Source of the DNA: an uncultured Corynebacterium sp.
GTDB taxonomy: Bacteria; Actinomycetota; Actinomycetes; Mycobacteriales; Mycobacteriaceae
Assembly (NCBI GenBank): GCA_943913645.1
Contig: CALTYZ010000007.1
Coordinates: forward strand, 36,906-100,905
Reading direction: 5' to 3'
Length of the DNA: 64,000 bases
The notes under the pieces were generated by a model that saw only the letters and a list, made by a program, of their open reading frames with translations, ran no database searches and was not told where the DNA came from. Shown in pieces: positions 1-8,418 of the stretch; within the stretch, counting starts at the first letter, position 1; each line of letters begins with the position of its first letter. The position numbers and the translations under genes are program-made.

Positions 1-684
1 CCACCAGAGTTCTGGCGTGACGTGCTCGCACGCGTGCGAGCCGAGTTCCCCGACGCATTTTTCCTCGGTGAGGTCATTCACGGTGATTATGCGGCAATCG
101 CAGAGGCCGGCACCCTTGACTCAGTGACCCAGTACGAGCTGTGGAAGGCCATTTGGTCCTCGCTGGTAGACGTCAACTTCTGGGAGCTTGACCATGCCCT
201 TGGCCGCCACGCCGAGATTGCAGCGCACACACTGCCGAACACGTTCATCGGTAATCACGACGTTGACCGGATCGCCTCCAAAGTGGGGCAGGACAAGGCC
301 ATCGTGGCGCTGGCGATACTCATGGTGGTGCCGGGGATGCCGAGTATTTATTACGGCGATGAGCAGGGCTTTGAGGCGTTTCGTGGTGAAGGTTTCGCCG
401 CTGATGACAGTGTACGCCCCGCCTTGCCGGCCTCACCGGCTGAACTTTCCAGTCTCGGTGGGTGGGTCTTCACGCAATACCAGAAGCTCATTGGCTTGCG
501 CCGCCGCCATGCGTGGCTCACCCATGCGAGCACCGAAGTCGTAGACAAGACAAATGAGACGATCTCACTTCGCTCACAGAGTGATGACGGTCAGGAGCTG
601 CAGCTCGATGCCTGGCTTGACCCAACGCCCGGCGTGCGCATTCATGCTGGTGGCAAGACCTTGTATGAGTGGTTCGTGAACTGA
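1..684 (+). CDS. Alpha-amylase family (GH13) glycosidase, 3' part
   Basis: The reading frame is open from the first base, so the gene starts outside the window and only the last 227 or so residues are seen. The fragment carries the second half of a GH13 (beta/alpha)8 barrel: FLGEV with the general-acid Glu, then TFIGNHDVDRI with the conserved His-Asp pair, then PGMPSIYYGDEQG, typical of the end of the barrel. A short C-terminal region follows. The enzyme would cleave or transfer alpha-glucosidic bonds in maltodextrin or glycogen; the substrate cannot be told from this fragment. The convergent gene downstream starts its 3' end about 30 bp away. Confidence 0.9.
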   Translation, partial: PPEFWRDVLARVRAEFPDAFFLGEVIHGDYAAIAEAGTLDSVTQYELWKAIWSSLVDVNFWELDHALGRHAEIAAHTLPNTFIGNHDVDRIASKVGQDKAIVALAILMVVPGMPSIYYGDEQGFEAFRGEGFAADDSVRPALPASPAELSSLGGWVFTQYQKLIGLRRRHAWLTHASTEVVDKTNETISLRSQSDDGQELQLDAWLDPTPGVRIHAGGKTLYEWFVN

Positions 685-714
685 CAGGTTCGCAAGCCGA
701 AAAGCCCGCACCGC

Positions 715-1305
715 CTACGGCAGCGTGATGTTGAAGTAGGCGAGGATCTCCGCCAGCGCTTGGCGCAGCATGGCCAGCACATCGGGCAGCGCCACCGTAG
801 TCACGCCGGCAACTGGTACCTCAAAGGCGGGCATGCCCTGGGGGGTGAGGTTGATGTGGGCGGGGATTTGCACCCCGAATGGGGCTTGGCTGCTTGGCGA
901 CGCTCCCGGTGCTCCCGGTCCCGGCTGCTGTGCCGGTGCTGGTGCAGGGGCTGGGGCTGGAGCTGGGGCGGGTGGCTGTGCAGGTGCGCCGCCGCCTTTG
1001 AGGCCGCAGCGAGTGGCGGCTTCGTCAACACGTGTGAGTGCGTCGATGATTTGGGGGCCGCGGGCGTCGAAACGGGCGACAACATGGGCTTGGCGGACTT
1101 TGTTGTTGTAATCGGCTTCGTTGGTCCAGTAGCGTTGCGCCTGCTCGCAGGAGATAGGGCCGGCGGGAAGCTTGGTCAACATGTCATCAATCGTGTCGGC
1201 CTGGGCACCAGCGGCGAAGGTGAGTGTGCCAGCCAACGCCGCCGAGGCGAGCGCGGCTGCCGGAAGAACACGTGATGCAGAAGACTGTATATATCGGATA
1301 TGCAT
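715..1305 (-). CDS. Secreted Pro/Ala-rich protein of unknown function
   Basis: A 196-residue protein read from the ATG at 1305; the frame stays open to 1350 but the upstream residues do not look like a signal peptide. The N-terminus has basic residues, then an Ala-rich hydrophobic stretch ending in AAGAQA, a good signal peptidase I site. A small helical domain with two cysteines (C..AQRYW and AATRCGL) follows, then a Pro-Ala linker of about 40 residues with PAPAPAP repeats, then a C-terminal segment with hydrophobic patches. This resembles many small exported corynebacterial proteins with a disulfide-bonded head and a wall-spanning linker. No enzyme motif is visible. It lies 48 bp downstream of the M20 peptidase gene on the same strand and may be cotranscribed. 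Confidence 0.75.
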   Translation of the reverse strand: MHIRYIQSSASRVLPAAALASAALAGTLTFAAGAQADTIDDMLTKLPAGPISCEQAQRYWTNEADYNNKVRQAHVVARFDARGPQIIDALTRVDEAATRCGLKGGGAPAQPPAPAPAPAPAPAPAQQPGPGAPGASPSSQAPFGVQIPAHINLTPQGMPAFEVPVAGVTTVALPDVLAMLRQALAEILAYFNITLP

Positions 1306-1353
1306 GCGGACTAGTATTACATGGCCCGACTGCAATGCTGCGGTGCACATCGG

Positions 1354-2682
1354 CTAAGCGCCGACGAAACGACGCACCAGGCTGCGATAGGCCTTCGCGG
1401 TGAGAATCACGTCTTCGATGTCAACGCTTTCATCGTGGCTATGGAGCTGGTCGAGCACCGCGCCTAGCGTTTGGCCTCGGCGGTGCAGGGCAAACCCGTA
1501 GCCAACACCGCCGTTGCGCCGCGCGATGCGCAGATCAGACCCCCCGGCGGCAAGGGTGGGTACAACGGCAGCGTCGGGAAAGAACTCCGCGTAGGTCTCC
1601 ACGATCGCCTCATAAAGCGGTCCTGATGTTGGGGACTGTGTCGCATCCTCGGTGATCAGGTGGGTGATTTCTACCTCCGCGGCCATATCGCCTAGGGCAT
1701 CGACCAACAGTTGGTCGATATATTCCTGTGTTTGGCCAGGCAGAGGCCGGATGTCGAGTTCGAGCCAGGCGGTTGATGGCAGTACGTTGATTGCCCCGCC
1801 GGCGCGCAACACCGTGGGCGCAATGGTGAGGTGGCTCATGGCGTGTGAATAGCGGGCAAGTGGGCCAAGGTGCTCGTATCCAGTGCCTTGAAGCAGCTGT
1901 TGCTGGGTTTCCGGGTCGAACTTGAATGCGCGGACATATCCAGGCCACGGCTCATCTTGGGTGACGTCTGGCTCAATTGCTGCGATACGGCGCGCGACCT
2001 CGGCAATTTTCACCACCGCCAGATCCTTCAGATGCGGGGTAGAGCCGTGGCCTGCATCCCCGCGCACAGTCAGGCGGCGTTGGGCTGCCCCCTTTTCACC
2101 AACGACCACGATCAGCGCGTCGGAGCCGTCGGCTACCGGCAGGTGGGAGCCTCCTTCTTCGCTGAGGCAGTTGCGCCAGGAAAAGGCGTCTGGGGCGTGT
2201 TCGGCGATCCACGTCGCGCCTAAACCACCACGTGCTTCCTCATCTGCGCAGCCCACAAATGTCAACGTCCCCTTCGGAGGTGTCGGGCTTAGGGCAACGT
2301 CGCGCACCGCTGATGCCATTGCCGCGGTGATGTAGAGCATGTCGGTGGCCCCGCGGCCATAGATTTTGCCATCGGCTTCTTCCGCGTCGAAGGGTTCACG
2401 TGTCCATTTGGAGACATCAACTGGGACGACGTCGGTGTGGCCGAGCAAGGTCAATGGCTCGGCGGTCGGGTCGGAGCCTTCGACTGTGAACGCCACAGAG
2501 ACTCTGCCTGGGTGCGGTTCGAAGCGTTGCACGGTCACGGGGGCCCCGGAAAAGTACGTTTCTAGGGTGTCGGCATTGCGGGTTTCTTGCCCCGAATCGG
2601 GGGTGGTGTCGTTGACGCAAGCATTTCGGATAAGCGCTTTCAGCAGGTTAATTGTTTCGTCGTAGTCTGAGTTATCACACAT
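1354..2682 (-). CDS. M20 family metallopeptidase
   Basis: A 442-residue zinc hydrolase of the M20/M25/M40 family (ArgE/DapE/carboxypeptidase-like). Visible metal and catalytic motifs in order: LLGHTDVVPVD (His ligand plus catalytic Asp), GRGATDM (bridging Asp), CADEEARGG (catalytic Glu and metal Glu), and a C-terminal HSHDESVDIED with the last His ligand. The dimerisation domain lies in the middle (APTVLRAGGAINVLPSTA). It likely hydrolyses a dipeptide or N-acyl amino acid; the exact substrate is unknown. The start codon at 2682 lies 10-20 bases from an AT-rich -10-like element and the palindrome at 2694, so the mRNA may be leaderless and under control of the divergent TetR protein. Confidence 0.9.
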   Translation of the reverse strand: MCDNSDYDETINLLKALIRNACVNDTTPDSGQETRNADTLETYFSGAPVTVQRFEPHPGRVSVAFTVEGSDPTAEPLTLLGHTDVVPVDVSKWTREPFDAEEADGKIYGRGATDMLYITAAMASAVRDVALSPTPPKGTLTFVGCADEEARGGLGATWIAEHAPDAFSWRNCLSEEGGSHLPVADGSDALIVVVGEKGAAQRRLTVRGDAGHGSTPHLKDLAVVKIAEVARRIAAIEPDVTQDEPWPGYVRAFKFDPETQQQLLQGTGYEHLGPLARYSHAMSHLTIAPTVLRAGGAINVLPSTAWLELDIRPLPGQTQEYIDQLLVDALGDMAAEVEITHLITEDATQSPTSGPLYEAIVETYAEFFPDAAVVPTLAAGGSDLRIARRNGGVGYGFALHRRGQTLGAVLDQLHSHDESVDIEDVILTAKAYRSLVRRFVGA

Positions 2683-2693
2683 ATAGGGTTATA

Positions 2694-2703
2694 ATAACGT
2701 TAT
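2694..2703. promoter_or_regulatory. Palindrome ATAACGTTAT, candidate TetR operator
   Basis: A perfect 10-bp palindrome just upstream of the M20 gene start, overlapping its likely -10 region, in the 151-bp divergent gap shared with the tetR-type gene. Position and symmetry fit a repressor site; binding is inferred only. Confidence 0.4.
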
Positions 2704-2833
2704 CTCGCTGTGGTGGCCTTCACAGGATCTAATTGACGAATGCATGCCTCGGATATGGCATAATTCGCATAGGTTATACTGATCGTCAATCTTCCTTGGC
2801 ACAACCGAGCACTGCATAAAGGACCGCAATTTT

Positions 2834-3454
2834 ATGACACGACGTGAAGCCAGCACGGACCCCCGCGCAGTACGCACGCGCCAAGCCCTGATTAGCGCGA
2901 CATTAGATCTCCTTGAGCAGCACTCTGCCCACGAGCTTTCGGTAACCACAATCGTCCGCGAGGCCGGAGTAAGCCGACAGGTTTTTTACGAGCACTTCAC
3001 CGACCGCGACGGGGTGGTTCTTGCTGCAGGCAAGGCGATTTTCGAGCCGGCTTACCGCGAGTTTGTAGAAACATTTGAACCAGACACCACATACCCCGAA
3101 CAGGTACAGAAGCTGTTTCGGCGTCTCGCCAACCACCGGGGAGCGGTGTACACCCTCATGGACTCCGCGGCGCAAGGCAAACTGAATCGCTTCGCCGTCG
3201 AAATCCTGTATGCCCCGGTACGCGCCGAGCTCACCGAACATCTCCAGCGTGCCGCTATCGAGTTCGACGATGACATGCTCGATGAAACTGCGCACTTCCT
3301 TGCTGCCGGGACTCAAGAAGTCTTCGCGCGCGGCATCGCCGAAGAGATCGCGCCAAGTGAAGTTGCCCGCCGGATTGAAGACGTACGCCGCACAATCGGT
3401 GCGTACGCCTTGGGGGAAGGGCTGCGTGAACCCGAAGCGCAGCGCCTGGGCTAA
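2834..3454 (+). CDS. TetR/AcrR family transcriptional regulator
   Basis: A 206-residue regulator. The N-terminal 60 residues form the TetR helix-turn-helix: RQALISATLDLLEQH, LSVTTIVREAGVSRQVFYEHFTDRDG. The rest is an all-helical ligand-binding and dimerisation domain with no family-specific signature. It is transcribed divergently from the M20 peptidase gene, which together with the palindrome between them suggests it represses that gene and itself. AAGGACC about 10 bases before the ATG is a fair ribosome binding site. The ligand is unknown; a peptide or amino acid derivative would fit the neighbour. Confidence 0.9.
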   Translation: MTRREASTDPRAVRTRQALISATLDLLEQHSAHELSVTTIVREAGVSRQVFYEHFTDRDGVVLAAGKAIFEPAYREFVETFEPDTTYPEQVQKLFRRLANHRGAVYTLMDSAAQGKLNRFAVEILYAPVRAELTEHLQRAAIEFDDDMLDETAHFLAAGTQEVFARGIAEEIAPSEVARRIEDVRRTIGAYALGEGLREPEAQRLG

Positions 3455-3465
3455 CCTGCCCTGAG

Positions 3466-4326
3466 CTAGCGTACCGAGTGGCCGCGGGATGAATCACCAA
3501 TGCGTTGCCCAGCTTCCTCGCTGCCGATCTTGTCCACGGCGCGCTTATCTCCTGTAAGCACGCCAACGACCGCATCAATTGCATCAATCGTGTCCTGGAA
3601 CGAGCCGGCTTCACTCACCGAACCAACAGCGATACCGTAGAGCACACCGTTGATCTCGCCGAAGCCCATCTGCCGGGACTGCCAGGAACCATCCTCCTGA
3701 ACATCACCCCAGCCCCCCTTGAACGGGATATCAAGCTCACCAAGGCCCCACGCCTGCTCCTCGTCAATACGGCGCATATGGCGCACGACTTCATTGCGCT
3801 CCACATCACTGCGCTGCGAAATCTCCCACGCGTAGCGAGCTTGAGCATTCAGCGGCCACGCCGTACGCCCCCACGCAACATCAATCTTCGAGCCGATTTC
3901 ATCGCGCAGGTAGTCTTGCGCCCCGCCGGCGGCATCAAGGCAATACCACAGCTGATCAGTGGCATCATTATCCGAAATTTCAATCGCCGACTCGATCAGG
4001 CGGTCAAGTACCTCCTCATCGTAGGCACAATGCTCCTGCGCCGCGAATGAGATCGGGACTTTAATGGTGGACCAGGCCGGCAGCGAGGAAACGCTGCCAG
4101 ACTTGGTGGTCACGTCGCCGTCGTAAAGCGAAAGCCCCACAGTGGTATTTGTCGCACGCTCAATTTTTACGATCGCATCATCAAGCTCATCCGCATCCAC
4201 TCCCCCTTTAACCTCAACCTTTGGCACCTGTACTACCTCAAGTGCAGGTGGCTCTTGCTGCTGGCCGCAACCTGCAAGGCAGGCGGCGGCAAGCAGAGCC
4301 ACCGGTGCGGCTTCCCAGTGTCGCAT
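3466..4326 (-). CDS. Lipoprotein with a class A beta-lactamase-like fold
   Basis: A 286-residue exported lipoprotein. The signal peptide ends in the lipobox L17-A-G-C20. The mature part has the three signatures of penicillin-recognising serine enzymes in the right order: STIK (S86, K89) as SxxK, SDN (S118-N120), and KGGWG near residue 208 in place of KTG. The first two match class A beta-lactamases, while GG in place of TG is unusual. It could be a beta-lactam hydrolase, a DD-peptidase-like enzyme or a non-catalytic sensor. It is convergent with the TetR gene and divergent from amn. A secreted protein with a similar layout is encoded at 34046. Confidence 0.75.
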   Translation of the reverse strand: MRHWEAAPVALLAAACLAGCGQQQEPPALEVVQVPKVEVKGGVDADELDDAIVKIERATNTTVGLSLYDGDVTTKSGSVSSLPAWSTIKVPISFAAQEHCAYDEEVLDRLIESAIEISDNDATDQLWYCLDAAGGAQDYLRDEIGSKIDVAWGRTAWPLNAQARYAWEISQRSDVERNEVVRHMRRIDEEQAWGLGELDIPFKGGWGDVQEDGSWQSRQMGFGEINGVLYGIAVGSVSEAGSFQDTIDAIDAVVGVLTGDKRAVDKIGSEEAGQRIGDSSRGHSVR

Positions 4327-4346
4327 GAGCCAGTAGTCTAGGCGTC

Positions 4347-5741
4347 ATGGACACCCTAGACACCGCGCAAGAGGCTGTGACAAAACTCATCTCGCTCTAT
4401 GAGGCGTCCTGCCAACTCGCTCGCGAGTCCATAGCCAGCGCAAACTACGAACGCTACGCGGGAGTGCGGTATCCAAAACTTCTTGTACGCGTGTCAACGT
4501 GGAAACCGATTGACCGCAGCGAGCCATTCGGGTATGTAGACGAGGCCGGCGTCTACTCCGCAGTCCTCTCACGCCCCGACATTTTGGCCACCTACCTGCA
4601 GGCACAACTTGAAGCACTCACCGCTAACTACGAGTGCGAGATCCAAGTTGGCTACTCCGAGGTGCAAATCCCACCGGAATACATCGACGGCACCGACAAC
4701 CTTGATCAACTCCGGGCAATGAACTCACCCCACGTTCCCCGCCCCAGCCTGGATGAGGTCGATGATGGCATCGTCGACGGGCACTGGGAGGCATTCCACG
4801 GCGCGGAAAAACCACTTTTCCACTTCGGCCCACAACGCTTTGACCTAGCACTGGCCAGACTCAAGCACTACACCGGCATCCCAGCGGACAGCCTGCAGAA
4901 ATACATCTTGTTCACCAACTACGCCATGCATGTCACCGAGTTCGTCCGCTTCGGCCTGCGCGAACTGTCACAAGCAGAATCACGCTATCGCCAACTGGTT
5001 TTGCCCTCAGGTGAGACGGTGTCCGACACAGTCGCAGTCGAAGATCTTGAGCTGGTGTCAAAGTTCCAGATGCCACGCTACGACCTCGTCACCGAAGACG
5101 GTGACGGCATCACCATGATCAACATTGGTGTGGGACCATCGAACGCGAAGACCATCACAGACTCGCTGGCCGTGCTGCGGCCCGAAGCCTGGATCATGAT
5201 CGGGCACTGTGCAGGCCTCGACGCGCGCATGCGCATCGGCGATCTCATCTTAGGCAACGCCTACGAGCGCCACGACCACGTCTTAGACGACCACATCCGC
5301 CGCGACCAACCAATCCCAGCCGTGCCAGAAGTGCAACGCACACTGGAAAAAGCAGTCGGGCAAGTCTACGGCGATGAGACCCCACTGATGCGCACCGGCA
5401 CCGTGCTTTCAACCGGTGATCGCAACTGGGAATGGAAGAGCCCACGCGATCTATGGGACTGGCTACGCGGATCAACAGCTGCAGCCGTAGATATGGAATC
5501 ATCCACCCTCGCCGCAAACGGCTACCGCTACCGCGTGCCCTACGGCACCCTGCTCGCTGTGTCAGATCTGCCGCTGCATGCCGTGCCCAAACTGCCCGCC
5601 GGCGCACAGGCCTTCTACTCCAATTCCAAAGAGGCCCACGTCATGTGCGCTGTGCGGGCCATGGAGCGCCTCGCCAAAAACCCGCGCCGCCTGCGCACCA
5701 GAAAACTACGGCGCACCATCGGTGAGGTCCCATTTCGCTAA
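4347..5741 (+). CDS. amn: AMP nucleosidase
   Basis: A 464-residue enzyme that splits AMP into adenine and ribose 5-phosphate in the cytoplasm, adjusting adenylate pools. The N-terminal half is the AMP nucleosidase-specific domain. From about residue 250 comes the purine nucleoside phosphorylase fold, with IGVGPSNAKTITDSLAVL, IGHCAGLDARMRIGDLIL and AVDMESSTLAANGYRYRVP (the conserved Glu that binds ribose). Length and both domains match the family. The stop codon overlaps the next start (TAATG), so it is translationally coupled to the sirtuin gene, a pairing that suggests linked purine and NAD metabolism. Confidence 0.93.
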   Translation: MDTLDTAQEAVTKLISLYEASCQLARESIASANYERYAGVRYPKLLVRVSTWKPIDRSEPFGYVDEAGVYSAVLSRPDILATYLQAQLEALTANYECEIQVGYSEVQIPPEYIDGTDNLDQLRAMNSPHVPRPSLDEVDDGIVDGHWEAFHGAEKPLFHFGPQRFDLALARLKHYTGIPADSLQKYILFTNYAMHVTEFVRFGLRELSQAESRYRQLVLPSGETVSDTVAVEDLELVSKFQMPRYDLVTEDGDGITMINIGVGPSNAKTITDSLAVLRPEAWIMIGHCAGLDARMRIGDLILGNAYERHDHVLDDHIRRDQPIPAVPEVQRTLEKAVGQVYGDETPLMRTGTVLSTGDRNWEWKSPRDLWDWLRGSTAAAVDMESSTLAANGYRYRVPYGTLLAVSDLPLHAVPKLPAGAQAFYSNSKEAHVMCAVRAMERLAKNPRRLRTRKLRRTIGEVPFR

Positions 5742-6694
5742 TGCGCGACGGTGAAACCCCGGTCGAGTTCGACGACCCAGCGATTGCAATGGCCCACCGC
5801 AGCGCGGTGCGCTCCATTGAGCGAGTCGTGCACGAAACGGTGGTGCCGCCTGATCAACGCGTAGCCATGAGCCAGATCGTGCGCCAACTAGCCACCCCGA
5901 AAACGCTGATCATCACCGGTGCGGGGGTCTCTACCGCCTCAGGCATTCCAGACTATCGCTCCAAAAACGGACGGCTGACAACCGGTCGCCCCATGACATT
6001 TCAGGAATTCGCACACGCCCCGCACCACGTCCGCCGCTACTGGGCGCGTGCCTTTATCGGCATGCAATTCATGCGCGCAGCCCAACCCAACCGCACGCAT
6101 TACGGTTTGGTTGAGTTAGAGCGCGCCGGGTTGATTGCAGGCATTGTCACCCAAAACGTCGACGGGTTGCACACCGCGGCTGGCTCAACGAATGTGATCG
6201 CGCTCCACGGCGACATGGATACGGTGATCTGCCTTGATTGCGCCACCTTGCACCCACGTTCGCGTATCGACGCCCTGCTTGAGGCCGCCAACCCCACCTT
6301 CTTCAACTCCGTGCGCGTCAAAGATGACATGGTCAACCCGGACGGCGACGTGGAACTGCGTGACTCCGACGTGGCGCGCTTCACCATGATCTCCTGTCCC
6401 ACCTGCGGTGGGCAGCGACTCAAACCGAACGTGGTCTACTTCGGGGAGAACGTACCCCGGCAGCGGCGCGAGCAGGCCAACCAGTGGCTGGCCCGCGCAA
6501 GCGGGGTCATCGCCATCGGGACCTCACTTGCGGTGATGAGCGGCTACAAGTTCGTTCTCGACGCGAAAGCGCAGGGCAAACCCGTGGCGGTGATCAACGG
6601 CGGGCCAGGGCGCGCCGACGCGAAGGTGGACACCGTCTGGCGCGCGGACGTGGGCGATGCCATAGATCAAATCCTCGATGCGCTGGAGCTGTGA
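5741..6694 (+). CDS. Sir2 family NAD-dependent protein deacylase
   Basis: A 317-residue sirtuin. Motifs: ITGAGVSTASGIPDYRS (NAD binding, residues 58-74), TQNVDGLHTAAGS (ribose binding and catalytic support), ALHGDMD with the catalytic His, and two Cys pairs for structural zinc (CLDC and CPTCGG). KPNVVYFGENVP and GTSLAVMSGYKFV complete the Rossmann fold. The pattern is closest to class II (SIRT4-like) bacterial sirtuins. It removes acyl groups from lysines or transfers ADP-ribose; the substrate is unknown. The start overlaps the amn stop by 1 base. A gamma-carbonic anhydrase gene follows after 24 bp, so the three may form one operon. Confidence 0.92.
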   Translation: MRDGETPVEFDDPAIAMAHRSAVRSIERVVHETVVPPDQRVAMSQIVRQLATPKTLIITGAGVSTASGIPDYRSKNGRLTTGRPMTFQEFAHAPHHVRRYWARAFIGMQFMRAAQPNRTHYGLVELERAGLIAGIVTQNVDGLHTAAGSTNVIALHGDMDTVICLDCATLHPRSRIDALLEAANPTFFNSVRVKDDMVNPDGDVELRDSDVARFTMISCPTCGGQRLKPNVVYFGENVPRQRREQANQWLARASGVIAIGTSLAVMSGYKFVLDAKAQGKPVAVINGGPGRADAKVDTVWRADVGDAIDQILDALEL

Positions 6695-6718
6695 ACCAGA
6701 CGTTGTAGACTCGCGCCC

Positions 6719-7243
6719 ATGCTGTACAGCTTCGAGGGCATGTCGCCGCGCATCGATCCGTCCGCCTATATCGCGCCGGGGGCAACCGTGATCGGGGATG
6801 TCACCATCGGCCCAGATGTCAGCATCTGGCCGGGCGCAGTGCTGCGCGGCGATGTCGGGCGCATCATCATCGGCGCGCGCTCCAATATCCAAGACGGCAC
6901 GGTCGTGCACGTTGATACCGGCGGGGAGACGGTGTTGGGGGAGGATGTCACTGTGGGGCATATGGCCATGATCCACTCCTGTCGCATTGCATCACAGTGC
7001 CTCATCGGCATGTCCGCAACAGTGCTCTCGCGCAGTGCCGTGGGGCAGGGCAGCATCATCGCCGCCGGCGCAGTCGTGCGCGAAGACCAGGACATACCCG
7101 AGTTTTCCCTGGCTGTCGGTGTGCCTGCCGAGGTGAAAAAGCAGCTTGATTTAGCCAGCCGTGCCGAGCGTGTCCACCATGCTGCGTCATATGTTGAGCT
7201 AGGCCGCCGCTACCGCGAGGGGCTGCGTGAGCACCAGGTCTAG
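6719..7243 (+). CDS. Gamma-carbonic anhydrase family protein
   Basis: A 174-residue left-handed beta-helix protein built of hexapeptide repeats such as YIAPGATVIGDVTIGPDVSIWPGAVL. It keeps the histidines expected for the trimer-interface zinc site: VVHVDTG and TVGHMAMIHSC. A C-terminal helix follows (ELGRRYREGL). Family members (YrdA, CaiE, Cam-like) either hydrate CO2 or act in acyl-CoA metabolism; activity cannot be read from sequence. It follows the sirtuin gene on the same strand. Its last 45 bp overlap the 3' end of the opposing ROK gene. Confidence 0.88.
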   Translation: MLYSFEGMSPRIDPSAYIAPGATVIGDVTIGPDVSIWPGAVLRGDVGRIIIGARSNIQDGTVVHVDTGGETVLGEDVTVGHMAMIHSCRIASQCLIGMSATVLSRSAVGQGSIIAAGAVVREDQDIPEFSLAVGVPAEVKKQLDLASRAERVHHAASYVELGRRYREGLREHQV

Positions 7244-8260
7244 CGCGGCAGCGCGGGCAATATCGCGCACCATCTCCCGATGGGTTGGAAGCACCCGCAG
7301 GTCAACCTGGCGCCCAGCCGTCTCACGCACGGCTTGCGCGAAGGGGGCCGGGGCGAGTGGGTCGTCAATAAACGCACTGCCCGCAATGACCACCGTGGCC
7401 GGCGAGTACTGCTGACACAGCTCGCCAACCAACTGCCCCAGGCCACGGGCGCGCCGGTCAAGCGCCGGGCGGGACAAGGATTGGAATTTCGCGTCGGTCA
7501 CCGCCGCCTCAAGTGTGCGGATGGAGGCTTCGCCGATGCGATCGAGCAAGCCTTGGGTGGTCAGGTCATCGCGGTAGACCCCGATTGGTTCAACACCGGC
7601 CGGGGTGGTCACCGCGCAGGCGATGGAGTCATCTGCAAACAGCGCGAGCACCGAGGGGGGTTCAAGCCTGCGGCTGGACTGCATCTCAGAGCCAACGATC
7701 GCAGCGCTGACAGAGCTGACCTGTACTGGTACAGAAAATTGTTCGCGCATCTGCGGGCCAAAGGCCACATTGTCCCAGCCCAGGTTTGGGGCTGTGACGC
7801 GACCGTCTGCAGTCACTGTGCCCGACGCAGTCACTCCAACGGTGGCCAGCTGGCGGTGCACGCTGGCGGTGAGGCGGTTCAGTGCTGCCATGATGTGTTG
7901 GATGAGGTCGTCTTGGTGCATGTGTGCCACCGGTAATTGCAAGTCAACCCAGCGCAGGGTGCGGCCTTTCAAATCGAATAGGGCAACGTAGGTTGATTCG
8001 GTGCCGACAGAAACACCCGCATGCACGGCGTGGGGCTCAGCCAGCTCAATTGGCACGGTTGGCCGGCCGCGGCCATGGGAGCGGGCCAAGTCGGAGCGTT
8101 CTGAGACGTAGCCTGCCCCGATGAGGGCCGAAACTGCCCGGGTAATCGTCGGTTGCGAAAGCCCAGTTGACTTGATGAGCTCGCTTCGTGACGTCAACTC
8201 ACCCAACCTCACCAGGTGCAAACACTTCGCCACCGGCGTCCGGGGATGGGAAAAAGCCAT
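7199..8260 (-). CDS. ROK family transcriptional regulator
   Basis: A 353-residue protein with an N-terminal winged helix (LTSRSELIKSTGLSQPTITRAVSALIGAGYV) and a sugar-kinase-like ROK domain (VHAGVSVGTESTYVALFDLKG, then VTASGTVTADG). Such proteins repress sugar uptake or catabolic genes and release DNA on binding a sugar. The cysteine zinc signature (CxCGxxGCxE) usual for ROK regulators is absent and the C-terminal half is diverged, so ligand sensing may differ. Overlapping palindromes lie just upstream (8288-8312), consistent with autoregulation. The neighbour across the gap is a DUF885 peptidase rather than a sugar gene. Confidence 0.88.
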   Translation of the reverse strand: MAFSHPRTPVAKCLHLVRLGELTSRSELIKSTGLSQPTITRAVSALIGAGYVSERSDLARSHGRGRPTVPIELAEPHAVHAGVSVGTESTYVALFDLKGRTLRWVDLQLPVAHMHQDDLIQHIMAALNRLTASVHRQLATVGVTASGTVTADGRVTAPNLGWDNVAFGPQMREQFSVPVQVSSVSAAIVGSEMQSSRRLEPPSVLALFADDSIACAVTTPAGVEPIGVYRDDLTTQGLLDRIGEASIRTLEAAVTDAKFQSLSRPALDRRARGLGQLVGELCQQYSPATVVIAGSAFIDDPLAPAPFAQAVRETAGRQVDLRVLPTHREMVRDIARAAALDLVLTQPLAVAAA

Positions 8261-8287
8261 AACTGAATTAATACATCATGATAGACC

Positions 8288-8312
8288 GAATTGTCCATTA
8301 ATTCGTAGAATT
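8288..8312. promoter_or_regulatory. Overlapping inverted repeats, candidate ROK regulator operator
   Basis: GAATT-7nt-AATTC (8288-8304) overlaps AATTC-GTA-GAATT (8300-8312), and GTCCATT occurs twice nearby. It lies 28 bp upstream of the ROK gene in the AT-rich gap it shares with the DUF885 gene. The symmetry fits a dimeric repressor; binding is inferred. Confidence 0.4.
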
Positions 8313-8418
8313 GTGTCCATTTTATAGACAGCACTGTTCAGTCTGGTGAGGGGACGGTGGTCACGCCTATCTACTCGGGTACCCGCAGCTGCCGGGTGGT
8401 GAGTTAGAATCCCAACCC

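Noticed and set aside
1000..1090. Pro-Ala coding repeats near 930-970 as a possible CRISPR or tandem repeat element
   Set aside because: The repeats encode a Pro-Ala linker in a secreted protein; there are no spacers or unit structure. No CRISPR array was seen anywhere in the window.
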